A stretch of 64,000 bases of DNA from Phialophora verrucosa (GCA_002099365.1 MSED01000009.1:2232001-2296000); one strand, 5' to 3'; shown: positions 42,455 through 53,763, numbered from the stretch's first letter. A program made the numbers and translations. Notes: generated by a model from the letters alone, not told the origin.

Positions 42455-43073
42455 ATGGATCAGAAAACAGCAGAGACACGTGCCCAGCGTCCTTTGAGCG
42501 GCTCCACCGCTCTGGGTAAGTCATAGTGATTCTACTCCAAACCTACACGCTGACGACATCGGCATAGAAGACTCGACATCGTTGAAGAAGGATTGCCCCG
42601 AAGTAAGCGCAGACGGAACAGCAGTTGAGTGCAACAAGCAACAAAGAGCCAGCACGGTCTCTCAACCAGATCCATTGGCAAGCATGCACAACACCCAGGC
42701 GGCCGGTGTTCCAAGCTTTCCTGCAGCGCAGCGTGCGCAAGAAGACAAACATCACCTTCACCTCTTCGTCGTTCCCAAAGACTTGAGTGCTCGGGCTGGC
42801 GACGAGACCTGGGAAGGGCTGAGAGCTGAGGACATAGCATTCAGTGTGAAGCGAGCGCAAGAGATTCAGCGTCTAAAGTGGCTAAAGGGCAGGGTTGCAC
42901 ATCTGGCAGACATGGTGGACAGGGCCGTAGGAGAGGTGGAGGAGAGCCTGACGGAAGCAGGACTTAGATACGACGCCATCATCGCTGATGCTCTTTCGGA
43001 CCTGGTTCATGATCTGCAGATGAAGATTGAAGAGGATGACATGTGGTGGGTTCGACATACTCGAGTCTCGTAG
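42455..43073 (+). CDS. Hypothetical protein with helical C-terminal half
   Basis: Two exons, 42455-42515 and 42568-43073, give 188 aa with a 52-nt intron (GTAAGT...GCATAG). I do not recognise the family. The N-terminal half is rich in Ser, Gln and Thr and probably disordered. The C-terminal half is strongly helical and charged (EDIAFSVKRAQEIQRLKWLKGRVAHLADMVDRAVGEVEESL), ending in EEDDMWWVRHTRVS. It has no signal peptide or membrane segment. The clean intron and charged amphipathic helices support a real gene; there is no hint of function. Confidence 0.5.
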
Positions 43074-43970
43074 TGAGGGAGATCACAGGTATGGTTGTGC
43101 AAGACACCATGGATGTTGCAGTGCAACCCTGCAGCAGTGCTACAATCGTGAGACTGATGGATACTGAGGATAATCCTACCCTACCCTGCTCGAACAGTAT
43201 TCGCCCATGATCACTCTTGCTTCTCGTCGGTGCTCCAACTCCTTGTTGGTTTCTGAACATCCGATCGGATCAAACAACCACTTGAACCTGACCGCAAGCA
43301 GAGTCAAACCACAACCAACTACGTACCTTGCTCATTCTGGGTGCAAAAATGATTCAAGGCATTTCTGGTGTGTCGCTCGTGTTTCCCTATCCTAGCTCCC
43401 CTGCACTTCAGCTCTTCCGGTTGGACTGAGCAAGTTTCGAATGCATTTTCTGCTAGTCGAGAGATGAGCAGGTTTCCAAGAATCGGGCCAGACTCTCTAC
43501 CGCAACGCCAGCACGAGTTCCCTCAACACGGGGTAGATAACCCATCTGGAGCTGGAGCCGGCTCTGGTCATTGTCGAATGAGATGGCTGCCGAAGTCAGA
43601 CGGATCGGAAACCCTTTCGCTGCTCTTCGCCTATGAGCATTGCGAGGCAGTATCGTCGCAAATTCTCGAGCTCTCTCGCATCTCTGACTATTGGCTAAAG
43701 TGGTTGTCAGAAGCGTTTAGGATGCCCGAGAGCGCATTCTCGACGTCTCGACGCCACGGCCAGCATTTGACTTTTACATTAGGATAGTTCCCAGCAGCGA
43801 CACACGCGAAATGCAGGACATGCCCACGGTGACTTCGGGGTGGGCGCTCGGGCGCTTCTCATCATGCCCTACAAGCAGACTAATAATGACTTCTATAAAC
43901 CCACCTGTGCCGCCGTTGCCAGGTTTGCGACCCATTCAACCTACGATCACGGTACGCCTTAATTGGGATA
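43074..43970. other. Intergenic, with one doubtful small frame
   Basis: A frame from 43464 to 43787 (plus) encodes about 107 aa with no recognised motif. I cannot support it as a gene. The right end is the ferric-reductase promoter. Confidence 0.4.
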
Positions 43971-46200
43971 ATGAAGCTCTCCTTGTTGAGGTTGTTCGCC
44001 GTCCTGTCGAGCGCAGCGGCGACTGGTCCAGTGCCCGTCACCAGGACTGGCCTCGCCGGCATTGATGGATTTACCTTCTACGACCCCTACTGTGCTCATG
44101 GCTGCTTCCGGTCTTTCTCGCCCTTCATACTGCAGTGTTCTCCGACCGTCAGCCCCGGAGGCCACACGACCGCCGGCGACACTGCGTACAGCCTGGCAGT
44201 TTGTCGTGCGTCCGATGTCCCTTTCCTGAGCTCCATAGCTTGGTGCATCCACTTATACTGCCCGGACAACGTTCGCGCTTCCACAATCGAGAAATTCTGG
44301 GAGACGGAGATCACGGGAGACGTCAACGTCCGCCCGAAATGGAGCTACGGCGAAGTCATAGGCAACATCACGGAGCCCCCGACAATGATGGCAATGGACA
44401 CGGACATGGTGTTGAATGAAACCATGCTTACATCCTACAACACCTGGAAAATCACCCAAGATACTTTGATATACTTCTTCCGCGAGACCGCGCAGGAATC
44501 GTATTACGGGTAAGTTATCGCCCCTTGCCATTCCTCACTATTCCATTTCCCACTATTCCATTCCCGCCCTCTCCCTGTTGAGGTCGTTCGACCATCAGAA
44601 CGTAACTTTCGGCCGCGCAACGCCGTACTGATTTGCCAAATTCAACAGACTTGCTATATTGCTGACAGCGTTCGGGCTGCCTATCACTCTGACGTGGCTG
44701 GGATACCTTCCCTTCATGACCGGGGCAGTGGAACGTGTCAAGCCCTGGATTTATCCAAGCCTTGTCGGGACCTACCACAATCGACCTCTTCCCCTCTCGT
44801 TAGGCAATGTGCCTACCGTCGGCCAAAGCCTATATATCGCAGTCCTCTTTATCCTTAACATCATCTTCCTCGCGGTCGGCTATAGGACGCTGTGGCCTGA
44901 CGAGGAGTTCCAATGGTACGAAAATCACCATCAAGAGCTGATGGCTTACCTCATGTGGCGCACCGGCGCTCTGGCGTTCTGTCAGATGCCAGTCCTGTTT
45001 CTCTTCTCGAGCCGGAACAACATTCTGCTGATGCTGACCAACTGGTCCCATTCAACTTACATGCTGCTTCATCGCTGGGTTGCCCGGCTTTTTCTCCTCC
45101 AAACTCTTTTACACTCGATCATTTCGCTGGTCTTATACCAGAACGACGGCTACTACGCTACGACGGTGGGGACGCCGTTATGGATCTGGGGCTGCGTCGG
45201 GACGGTCGCGGCGGTCATCATCGTGCTCACGAGTGTGCTTATTCTGCGTCGTAAGGCGTACGAGCTCTTCCTGGTCACCCATGTTGTAATGGCCGTCATC
45301 TGCCTGGTAGGCTGCTGGTACCACGTCTGGTACGACGACGAGGGATGCTTTGGCTACGCGACGTGGCTGTATGCTACGTTTGCCGTCTGGTTCTTCGACC
45401 GACTCGCGCGTGTAGCGCGCATCATGAAGACGGGCGTCCGACGGGCCAAGGTGACTGACATCAGTCCCACTATTGCTCGTGTCGACATCCCGGGGATCCG
45501 CTGGGCCGCAGCGCCAGGTCGTTGTGTCTACGTGTATTTCCCGACGCTCAGCCAGCTCCGACCATGGGAGAATCATCCATTCTCTCTGGTTCCGACCGCC
45601 ATCCTTACCCGGAACAAATACAGCGACCGGACCAGGTCGGAAACCGTCGATCTGGAGAAAGACCACACCGTCACTGTGAGCCCGACTCCAGTCGGCCACA
45701 GAAAGGCCGGCTACACTAACTCGGGCTTGACACTCTTTGTCCGCAAGAAAGTCGGCATGACGAGATCTTTGCGAGCGAAGGAGCGACTGCTCACTCTGCT
45801 TGAAGGACCCTATCCAACCAGTCCCACAACGACAGTCCTACAGAGCGACCGACTTCTACTGATTGGAGGTGGCATGGGCATTACCGGGCTTCTCCCGTTC
45901 TTATGGTCTCATCCCAACGTCAAGCTGTTCTACAGCGCCAAGGTGGCCGATCAATGCCTCTTGGACTCGTTGAGCACTGTGCTGGACCAAGTCCGCGAGA
46001 AGGAGACCTGCGTTGGCCGGAGACTGGATATTCCCGGACTGTTACAAGAGGAAGCTAACCTGGGATGGTCAAAGGTAGCTGTCGTGGTATGCGGGCCCGG
46101 GGAAATGTGTGACCATGTCAGGGCCGTCGTAGCTAGTCTTGGTAGGGAGATGGTAGGTCGCTGTTCTTTTGAGCTCGAGATAGATGCCTTTTCTTGGTAG
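43971..46200 (+). CDS. Ferric reductase-like transmembrane oxidoreductase (FRE/NOX fold)
   Basis: Two exons, 43971-44509 and 44649-46200, give 696 aa. A signal peptide (about 1-18) precedes a Cys-containing lumenal domain of ~150 residues, as in fungal Fre proteins. The membrane core has paired His residues in helices MLLHRWVARLFLLQTLLHSII and FLVTHVVMAVICLVGCWYHV, which bind the two haems. The cytosolic part has the FAD motif HPFSL (ENHPFSLVP), the NADPH-binding GGGMGITGLLPF, and a late CGPGEM. It would pass electrons from NADPH across the membrane to Fe3+ or another metal. An NADPH oxidase role is less likely because of the Cys-rich N-terminal domain. The 139-nt intron joins YYG and LAILLTAFG in frame. 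Confidence 0.9.
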
Positions 46201-47635
46201 ATTTATAACTAAGAAGAAGAAATCACAAGACGAGAGGCTTGTCTCGTGATTCTGTCGTTCTTTGCGCGTCGCAATAAGCCTACCGGCCGTGTTTGAACCT
46301 CCATCATTGTGGCCAGCGTAGCCTGCGTAGTCAGTCCTGAAAAGAAGAACGAGACCGTACCCTGAATAGAAAGGCTTGAAGATTGGTGCGCGGCGCGCGT
46401 GCGCTCTCCAAGAATATGTAGAATCCATATTGGCGCAAAGGAGACCGTCTCACGTCTATAGTAGTCCGAACCTTTAGGCCAGATAGAGAGCGAGAGAGAG
46501 CGAGGGAAAGAGAGAAGTGTAACCACTGCAATTGATTGTAGTCTACGCAGATGGGGAGTTGTTAATTTCGGCCGAGATGTACCGCTTCCACCTCCGTACA
46601 CATACACACACGCATGCACAATGTCCTGGCGTGACGATATATGGTAGCATCAGGTGGCGGGGGCAGTGCCGGTGGCGTATCGTGGAGGACGAGACTCGGG
46701 CACGCCACAGGAAACACTCCAGGCCGTGGATTGTCACGTAGACAGGTATTGGGATTGCCGTTTCACTGTCGGCTCGAGCGTTGATGGACGTGTCCCTCGA
46801 AGACAAGGTGGGTTAGCAAGGCTATCTTGCGGTGATGAGGTAGAGTCCCCGAGTTACTTACTGTAGGTTCAAATCTGAGAGGTGGTTCGAATCCTGTTGC
46901 GTGACTGCTTGTCTGATGTTGGGGTCTGTCGAGAATTTGCACTTTCGACAAATCCTCTTTGATTGAACAATACTCCGTATCGAGTGCAACTCCATATCGA
47001 GTCCAACTCCATATCGAATCCACTAATCCAATTCAAATGCTGGTGCGTATGTTGACCGGAAGGCTCTCCACGTCAACTTTGGTGATATCAGGGGATACCG
47101 TAGGGAGGCACCCAGTCAAACGGTGCCAGGATGTGCAGTGTCGCAGTCTTTCGTCACCCTCGTCTCACCGTCGTGGGAAATAGACAGTGAGTCGAGGCCA
47201 TCTTCGGTCTTCATGCAGTCGGTTTCACGTCACATGTACTTTTCAGCCATGTGATCACCGCATTCTCTCTGTTCTGTTCTAGTTCCAAACTCACATAGGA
47301 GCCCCGGACAAGCAAACCTTCCTGGTATTGTCGGGGTATCAACCTTGACAAAGACATTCAAAAGGGCGCACTGGCACTTGTCCATCTCTGGACACCAGTC
47401 GAAACCAACTCAACTCCCAAGGAAACATTCCCCAGTTGAAGGCCGCATTGTAAGTGATGTTGGCAGTGACATTGGCTCGTGAAGAAACCCCTGTTGCCGT
47501 TAGAGGCCATTGCTTTCCAGATACTTCACTGCTCAGAGAGGCCCTCACGTGCGAGCATGTGCAATGCCGCTACTTAAGGCAGGTGACTTTCAGTTCACTT
47601 TTATTTTCCTCCCTGGTGTTTGTTTCCTGCTCAGG
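46201..47635. other. 1.4-kb intergenic region with tandem repeat
   Basis: No gene is seen. It holds the purine-rich run near 46484-46515, an alternating CACACA stretch near 46602, and the 17-bp tandem repeat at 46972-47022. Confidence 0.5.
46972..47022. repeat. 17-bp tandem repeat, three copies
   Basis: Three adjacent units ACTCCGTATCGAGTGCA, ACTCCATATCGAGTCCA and ACTCCATATCGAATCCA differ at one to three positions. They lie between the ferric reductase and the RING gene. Confidence 0.75.
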
Positions 47636-49243
47636 ATGCCTTCAGATCTGCCGCACCTTCAACCTCAACAACAAGTTCATCACCAACACCATCTTCCTCT
47701 GCAACAAAGCCCCTCCAATACCGACGCCTTCCGAGGCGAACTCCATCACCTCGACATCACAGCGCAATCGCTCCGAGCCGAGAAAGCCACCCTGTTGTCG
47801 AAACTGCAAGCCGTTCGTGAGAAGATCTTCGCCAACGACAATCAGATCCGCCGCACCATGGAGAGCCTCAGCAGCGAACTTTTCCGCAGCCAGCGCGCCG
47901 AGCGGCAGTTGGAATTCCAAGCCACCATCCTCGACAACGACAACTTCATTGAGGGCATGTACTATCAGGTGCAGTCCCAGCCTCAGTTGCTCAAAGCGAT
48001 CCATGCCATCACCAAAGAGGAAGGGACTCTCCAGGACAACAACCTTGTTGCGGCGGCCATCATGACCGAGTTGACCGGCAACACCTTCCAGTTCGGCCAC
48101 GATGTCGCGGGTCGAGTCAACGAGTTCGAAAAGGCGAAAAACGAATCTCTGGCAACCATGGGTCAACCTGTCATCGATGGGATCAGTTCCTATGTCGATC
48201 CAAGCTTAGCGGTAAATGATCCTGCTCTGGTGAGTGGAGCCGCTCAGGCAGTCCGAGATCCGTCGATTCTTGCATTGGGAGGAGGTCGAGATCCGTCCAT
48301 CGTCGCCTTGATGTCACCATCTGTTAAGTCTGAGGTCGCTTCCATCGCCACTCCTTTCAATGTCGCAAACAGTCTCCCAGACCTGACCGCAGCTGCGCTG
48401 AACAATACGCCCGGCAAGGTGGCTGCGTCGATTGAGACGACCCCGATTCGCCAATCCCCACGAGCCACGGTTGTCGCGCACGGAATGACAAGTATTCAGA
48501 AGAGCTTTCCCGGTCTGCTAGAATCCATTGGCCCTGCTACCTCACCGCCGCGTCCGAAGCCTGCTGTTGCCGCTGGAGCTGGCAAGCGTGGAAGAGAATC
48601 TGTCGAAGTCAATGACAGCCCAAGCCCATCTCTGCTCCGTATCAACAAGAAAATCAAGACCGACAAGGAACCAGGTAAGACTTGCCGAGTGCTTTCTTTC
48701 GGCTCCCTGCATCGTACTGACTGTTGGTTGCCAATAGCTATTTCCCACACCTTCATCAATTACATGAAGCATCTCGAACAACTGCACCGAGCGGGTAAGG
48801 CGATCTCCAGCACCATCCGATGCTCTCGTTGCCAACAGATCAAGCGGGATGTCCGCGTCCTGAACTGCCTGCACTTGTACTGCCACCGCTGCGTCCTCCA
48901 GCTGCGGGGCCAGGCCCAGCACGGCAACGCTGTCACTGGCTTCCAATCAACCTGCGTCAAGCCAGGCTGCAACCAGATCGTCAGCGGCAAGACCACCGTC
49001 ATCGACAGTGAGATCGTCGACTTCCTCCAGTGGTACGATCAGCAGCCACCGGCAATCACTTCCAAGGTCTGTCAACTTCATGTCCTCAACACCGCTTGTG
49101 CCAGATATCCCGACGATGAGGGCATCAAAGCCAAGCTGCAGCAGGTTCAGAACCAGTTTCGTGCCGCGCAGAATGCCGCCGTTGCGGATCAGCCGATCGA
49201 CTTGATGGTGATTGCAAAGCTGTGCCGCAAGCCATACTTGTGA
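47636..49243 (+). CDS. RING-type zinc-finger protein with coiled coil
   Basis: The gene starts at 47636. The frame runs open to 49243, but a 63-nt segment, 48675-48737, has a good donor (GTAAGA) and acceptor (CAATAG). Removing it gives 514 aa and takes out an odd stretch (TCRVLSFGSLHRTDCWLP). A Gln/His-rich start is followed by a coiled coil (LHHLDITAQSLRAEKATLLSKLQAVREKI). The middle is disordered, with two RDPS repeats. Near residues 375-430 a RING-like finger appears: CSRCQQIKRDVRVLNCLHLYCHRCVLQL...STCVKPGCNQIV. This fits a C3HC4 ubiquitin-ligase fold. FLQWYDQQPP follows. The target is unknown. Because the intron is a multiple of three, retention would give a longer protein rather than a broken one. 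Confidence 0.78.
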   Translation: MPSDLPHLQPQQQVHHQHHLPLQQSPSNTDAFRGELHHLDITAQSLRAEKATLLSKLQAVREKIFANDNQIRRTMESLSSELFRSQRAERQLEFQATILDNDNFIEGMYYQVQSQPQLLKAIHAITKEEGTLQDNNLVAAAIMTELTGNTFQFGHDVAGRVNEFEKAKNESLATMGQPVIDGISSYVDPSLAVNDPALVSGAAQAVRDPSILALGGGRDPSIVALMSPSVKSEVASIATPFNVANSLPDLTAAALNNTPGKVAASIETTPIRQSPRATVVAHGMTSIQKSFPGLLESIGPATSPPRPKPAVAAGAGKRGRESVEVNDSPSPSLLRINKKIKTDKEPGKTCRVLSFGSLHRTDCWLPIAISHTFINYMKHLEQLHRAGKAISSTIRCSRCQQIKRDVRVLNCLHLYCHRCVLQLRGQAQHGNAVTGFQSTCVKPGCNQIVSGKTTVIDSEIVDFLQWYDQQPPAITSKVCQLHVLNTACARYPDDEGIKAKLQQVQNQFRAAQNAAVADQPIDLMVIAKLCRKPYL

Positions 49244-50291
49244 TCAATGTCGTGAGTGGTGCTGTGCAAGGTTTCGAAGCGTGACCCATATCTCCAAAAC
49301 AACGCACATCTCCAACAAAAACAAATTGGCGCAAGCAATAGGTGCAGAGGGGTAGGGAATGAGACACAGTGCTGTGGGCGGAGTTCCATAAGGGTGAAAG
49401 TCATAAGCGAATCTGAGACAAAGTGGTGCCATCATGGGGGGCTGGTTTGGTACCATCATCATTCATAGCAGCGCATTCTGATGCCGTTGGATGAAAAGAA
49501 TCTTCATGCATCGCAGGCCGGGATTTCAGTTTGCTTCTGAGACGGGCGGTCAGCGATCAGCGGCGATCAATGAAGCAGGCATGGAAAACCAGCTTTGATA
49601 TCAGATAGACAGACAGGGAAGCAATGCAGATGGGAAGCATAGAAAAAGGGAAATTGAGAAGCACTTGTACTTAACTATGGATTAACTCAGTTCCACAGGC
49701 AGTGGCTCGATCCGTCTTTCAATCGATCAAATCAATCAAACGTTCAGCAGGTGACGAATCCACCGCTTTGTTTGATTAGCTGAGTAACCCTGCTCGCTTT
49801 CTGATGTTGTATCTGCAATGTCGGCGTCTTTGTGTTTGTGTTTGCTGTTGAAAATGCCTCGAAGACAAAAGGGCGCAGGTGAACGGTTAGTTGGATGGTC
49901 GATTGATAACTTGTCCCACGTCGCTGAGAAGGGGCGATTTCCCTGCAACGGAGAACCCCTCCACCCCGGATGAGCCGTTGTCGAGACGAGCAAGCTCGTG
50001 TCGGATCGACCATAGTCACATACAGTGTAGTCCGAAGCAAAGCAAAGCAGGCAAAGCAAAGAACTGCAGTTTTGGATGCAAAAAAGAAAACAGTCGCCTT
50101 TGCTCTAGCCGTGATATATGTACACTGGACACTCCCCAAAGAAACGGGAGACCTACCCTTCTTTGGCGCGACAAGACACACGCACAACACGCAGTCCTCT
50201 CCGACTCTGATACACGAGCGATCTATATCTCTCGGCCTGCCCTCGCCGTCCATCTGCTCAATCCTGCATGGATACCTACCTACCTACCTAC
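49244..50291. other. Intergenic, convergent 3' regions
   Basis: This 1.05-kb region holds the 3' ends of the RING and bS21m genes. A (CCTA)n run at 50273-50297 sits at its right edge. No gene is seen. Confidence 0.5.
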
Positions 50292-50297
50292 CTACCA
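50273..50297. repeat. CCTA microsatellite at the 3' end of the bS21m gene
   Basis: About six CCTA units overlap the stop codon of the leftward bS21m gene. A length change here would alter the end of that protein or its 3' UTR. Confidence 0.7.
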
Positions 50298-51035
50298 CCC
50301 CTGCCTCCGCATCCGGTGGATAGTCTCCAACTCGGCCTTGAACCCCTGCATGAACAGCCTCCTCCACCTTAGGATCCTGATGTTCTTCCTCCTCTGGCCG
50401 CGCCTGATGTGTTTCTCCTGGCTTCGCATGTCGCCCTTGACGTTATTTTCCATGCATTTCCGCTCGAGCATGCGGAACCCGCGCGTGGGATCACCGTGCA
50501 AACCGTCGACCGTGCGGCCCAGCGTGGGCCGCAGGCGGAGAGAAATGGACCGCCCGGCTGAGGAGCTGAGTTCGTCGCCCAGGCTGTTGAGCACGGAGTT
50601 GACTGTTGTGGTTGGGTTGTACGTGGGCTGGCCTTGTGTACGTGCGTGCGGTTGGCCTGGGGCAGCATTGCGGGCGATTCTGAGGATGTCGTTCAGACCG
50701 CTGGAGGGGGTGCCCGAGGAGGCTTGGGGTTGCGTGCGGGTAGGTTCGCGGGCGCGGGTCTCGCGGATGAGGCTTTGCATGAAGTCGTTGTTGAGGGGTT
50801 TGTTGGCGGGCGGGGGTCGTCTCGATGAGGATGTGGAAGTAGTCTTGAGATTGGCGTTCGCATTGGGATTGGGATTCTGGGGGTTGCAGCTTGTGAGGGA
50901 GAAGGGTCGTGGATGTTGCCTTCTGGGCTGCTGGACGGCATTGAGGGTCCTTGATCGGGGGTGGTTTGAGGAGTTGTAGAGCTGCGGTGCGTGGCCGTAG
51001 CGCAAGTAACGCTGCATGGTGCGTGAGGTGTTCAT
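50292..51035 (-). CDS. MRP21: Mitochondrial small-subunit ribosomal protein bS21m
   Basis: A single exon encodes 247 aa from the Met at 51035; an in-frame ATG at 51086 is possible. The N-terminal ~45 residues are Arg/Ser/Asn-rich and fit a mitochondrial presequence. A low-complexity middle (NPNPNANANLKTTSTSSSRRPPP) is followed by the conserved S21 part: GRTVDGLHGDPTRGFRMLERKCMENNVKGDMRSQEKHIRRGQRRKNIRILRWRRLFMQGFKAELETIHRMRRQGW. This basic helix-rich tail binds 12S/15S-type rRNA in the mitochondrial ribosome. The fungal protein is far longer than bacterial S21 (~70 aa) because of the N-terminal extension, as in other moulds. Confidence 0.88.
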   Translation of the reverse strand: MNTSRTMQRYLRYGHAPQLYNSSNHPRSRTLNAVQQPRRQHPRPFSLTSCNPQNPNPNANANLKTTSTSSSRRPPPANKPLNNDFMQSLIRETRAREPTRTQPQASSGTPSSGLNDILRIARNAAPGQPHARTQGQPTYNPTTTVNSVLNSLGDELSSSAGRSISLRLRPTLGRTVDGLHGDPTRGFRMLERKCMENNVKGDMRSQEKHIRRGQRRKNIRILRWRRLFMQGFKAELETIHRMRRQGW

Positions 51036-51365
51036 CTTGTTGTGCTGAGAGCACGATGTCTGGATTTGCAAACCATGCGCGTTCAAGACAAGGTGCTATC
51101 TGGTAGCTGTGTGCAATTGTGTGAGTTGGATCAAGCGATGATACACACAGAGCACACACGAGTTAATATGAGCACGCGTTGAGATAGAAATCTCCAACTT
51201 TCACAGCTCTGGAAGAGTGGATACAGTAGGTGAATGCGGCAGCCAATAAAACGCGATTATATTCGGAGGGCCGATTTGTGCCTTGCAAGCTGTATGGAGG
51301 ACGACTGGGCTCTCTAGTGTCTACACTTGCGCTGGCAACACAGTAGGTCTACCAAGTTAAAGTTG
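51036..51365. other. Divergent promoter region
   Basis: This 330-bp region is shared by bS21m (left) and the Cdc25-like gene (right). Nothing else is seen. Confidence 0.5.
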
Positions 51366-51977
51366 ATGAGCACCCAAAGAGCCTTGGATTATCTCCTACG
51401 AAGACCGTGTATCAAGTCGAGACTGCTGACACGCTCGCTTCCACTGCGCGATATCCACCTCAAGATGACCGAACAGGCGTCCTCGAACGCCAACCCCATA
51501 ACCCTTTCGTCTCTCAATTATCTCCCTCCTTCCGCGGTTGCCAAACTCCTCCTCGAGCCTACTGAAAAGGCCAAAGTTGCAATAATAGACGTCCGCGATT
51601 CAGATCACATTGGCGGCAACATCAACGGCAGCCAATGGGTTCCGCTGAATCAACTTGACGTGAGAATGCCCGAACTGATACGCACGCTCAAGGACAAGGA
51701 GAAGGTGATATTCCATTGCATGTTGAGTCAACAGAGGGGGCCGAAGGCTGCGTTGGCGTATGCAAGAGCGAAGCAGAGAGCTCAGCAGAAGGAGGCCAAG
51801 AAGGCGAAAGAAGCGGCGGCGGAGGAAGAGGAGATGAAACGAACGGGTGCGGAAGAGACGGATCAATCGCCGAAACAAGAGGTCTGCGTGCTCGACGGAG
51901 GGTTTGGGGCGTGGCAAGCGGCCTTTGGCGAGGACCAGAGACTGACGGCTGACTACCAGCCTGACATATGGTTGTGA
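51366..51977 (+). CDS. Cdc25-like/rhodanese-fold phosphatase (Ibp1/Ych1 type)
   Basis: A single exon encodes 203 aa from 51366; a later Met at 51465 gives 170 aa. The rhodanese fold begins with AVAKLLLEP...KVAIIDVRDSDHIGGNINGSQWVPLNQL. The active-site loop HCMLSQQRGPKAA has Cys118 and Arg124, the HCX5R motif of tyrosine phosphatases and arsenate reductases of the yeast Ych1/Arr2 and fission-yeast Ibp1 family. A highly charged Lys/Ala/Glu insert follows, then VLDGGFGAWQAAFG. The longer start may add a mitochondrial-like presequence. The family hydrolyses phosphotyrosine in vitro or reduces arsenate; which applies is open. A GTGAGC just at the stop could be a donor for a last exon. Confidence 0.82.
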   Translation: MSTQRALDYLLRRPCIKSRLLTRSLPLRDIHLKMTEQASSNANPITLSSLNYLPPSAVAKLLLEPTEKAKVAIIDVRDSDHIGGNINGSQWVPLNQLDVRMPELIRTLKDKEKVIFHCMLSQQRGPKAALAYARAKQRAQQKEAKKAKEAAAEEEEMKRTGAEETDQSPKQEVCVLDGGFGAWQAAFGEDQRLTADYQPDIWL

Positions 51978-52818
51978 GCACCCACTACATGCGGCGCACT
52001 TATATGGGCGACCACCGCTTTCACTGTGGTTCGATCACCTTGTGTTTGCAGTCACGGCAGCGCGGAGTTTGCTTGGGAGGGGTATGATCATCATCGGCCG
52101 CTCGGGTTCGGGAGAGACAAGTCCATGATATTGCGTCGAATATGATTTCTTTCCCACAGCGACATGCTTAAGAAGAACGTGGATTGGATTTATTCGGCCG
52201 CGGACAGTATCAGCATGGGGTTAGATGTCACCAGAGAGAAAATCGGAGCTATCCCAAGAGCGAGAGCGACGAAGATGCAGCTTGCAGCTTACAGTCCACA
52301 GCGTGGCATCCAGTTACCAGCAAGATAGGGGTTGCAGATACGCTATGGCGCAAGGAAGCCTATACGCTTGTGCTGTGTGGTGTTTCAAGTTGTAAGAAAC
52401 GAGCCGGAACTTGGATTAAATCTGCTGCTTCCAGCAATGATTCTGTACCACCTGCTTCCTCCCACGAACTTGCTTGCAAAGGTTGCCTCCTAGGCGGTTT
52501 ATTGGGCACAGGTTCGACAGCTCAGCCAGAGATCGCTGCCCACTTTGCTCTGATAGGGAGCCTCGTATCAGACGCAATCCCCTAGTTGGAGGACTGTTGG
52601 TGGGAGGATTTGGCAGAGGAAATATACAGTGTATATGTATCTGATTATTGGCCTGTTGGAGTCGATGAGAGAGGTGAGACGAGGCTGGATTTAGGGATGC
52701 CCCCTGAGAGAATGGCTGCCAAGCAAACACGGAATCCTCGGTTAAATCTCGATAGGTAGATGCTCCAACTGTTTGTCTCAATCCTTTCCACTGCTTCCAT
52801 CCTTCCTTCAGAGCAACA
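51978..52818. other. Intergenic region
   Basis: No gene is supported. If the Cdc25-like gene has a further exon it would be here. Confidence 0.45.
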
Positions 52819-53763
52819 ATGGCATTAGATCTCCAGGCCCCGGCCGACCCAACGCCGAAACCGACAAAGACCTTTCCTATGTGCGGTGTGTCGTACGTTG
52901 GTCGGATCGAACATGAATACATGCACAGCAAGAAACTGTCCGTCTGTGCAAATTGTCTGGCGCTGGGATTTCAGAAACCTCTGAAAAAATGCAATGGATG
53001 TCTGCTTATCGACTACTGTTCCAAGGAGTAAGCGCGATTGAAATCCGTATCTCGTTGACTGCGGTACTAAAGCGATGCCAGGTGCCAGAAAGCACACTGG
53101 CGGAAGCACAAGCCGTTTTGTAACATGGTCCAGGGTAAAGGGGCGCAGAGCGCTTATCTGTCGTCTTACGACCATGATGAAGTCTATCGCGTAATCATTG
53201 ATGCGTATCGGTTGAGGGTTGAGACAGATCATCTATCTCGTCAGGAAGACCATGGCATCTACTACTCGGGAAAGCCACTTGACGGGTTAGTCTGGGCACA
53301 AGGGGATGGTCAGTCATGGCCCCAACGAGCATGATTCGTGTTTTACGAGGTGCGTGCTGATCTGAATGGCGCAGCGATTGACGATTTTCAACGTTTTCTC
53401 GACCTGTTGGAAAGCTCAAAGATCCTGCCGAAGTGGTGGACGTTCGAAGACCGAATGCAAACTCTCGCCCTGGCGATCGACAAGAACGACCCAGAGTCCA
53501 TCTTCAAGCCAATCAACCAGACCGAACTCCCGCAGCGGTACGGAGGGGACATGGCGATTCGACAGGCACTAGGTATTCTTGCAGAGATGTGCGTTGGCTA
53601 TGACGGCAAGGAACCTGCCAAGGACGATAGCTGGTACCAGGAGTTCCAGGAATTCCTCGACCTGCATCCTGAAGAACGAGCAAGATTGATCAAAGGTAGC
53701 ATTGATATGGTGGACACGGTCTTGAAGGAGCACGGAGAGGAGTTCGGGCAAAAGCCAAGCTGA
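52819..53763 (+). CDS. MYND zinc-finger protein
   Basis: Three exons (52819-53027, 53082-53308, 53375-53763) give 274 aa. The MYND finger lies at about residues 43-83: CANCLALGFQKPLKKCNGCLLIDYCSKE, then, across the first intron, CQKAHWRKHKPFC. MYND fingers bind two zinc ions and proline-rich partners. The rest is an all-helical region with FQRFLDLLESSKILPKWWTFEDRMQTLALA, a pattern seen in many fungal MYND proteins that lack a SET domain. The second intron is less certain: the donor is GTCAGT at 53309 and was chosen because it alone restores the frame. Function unknown, perhaps transcription-related. Confidence 0.78.

Noticed and set aside
43464..43787. About 107-aa plus-strand frame
   Set aside because: There are no recognisable features or splice support. 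It may be real but cannot be defended from sequence alone.
46850..46915. tRNA-like stretch with GGTTCGAATCC-like T-loop
   Set aside because: The T-stem does not pair over five bases, and no acceptor stem or anticodon arm can be formed around it.
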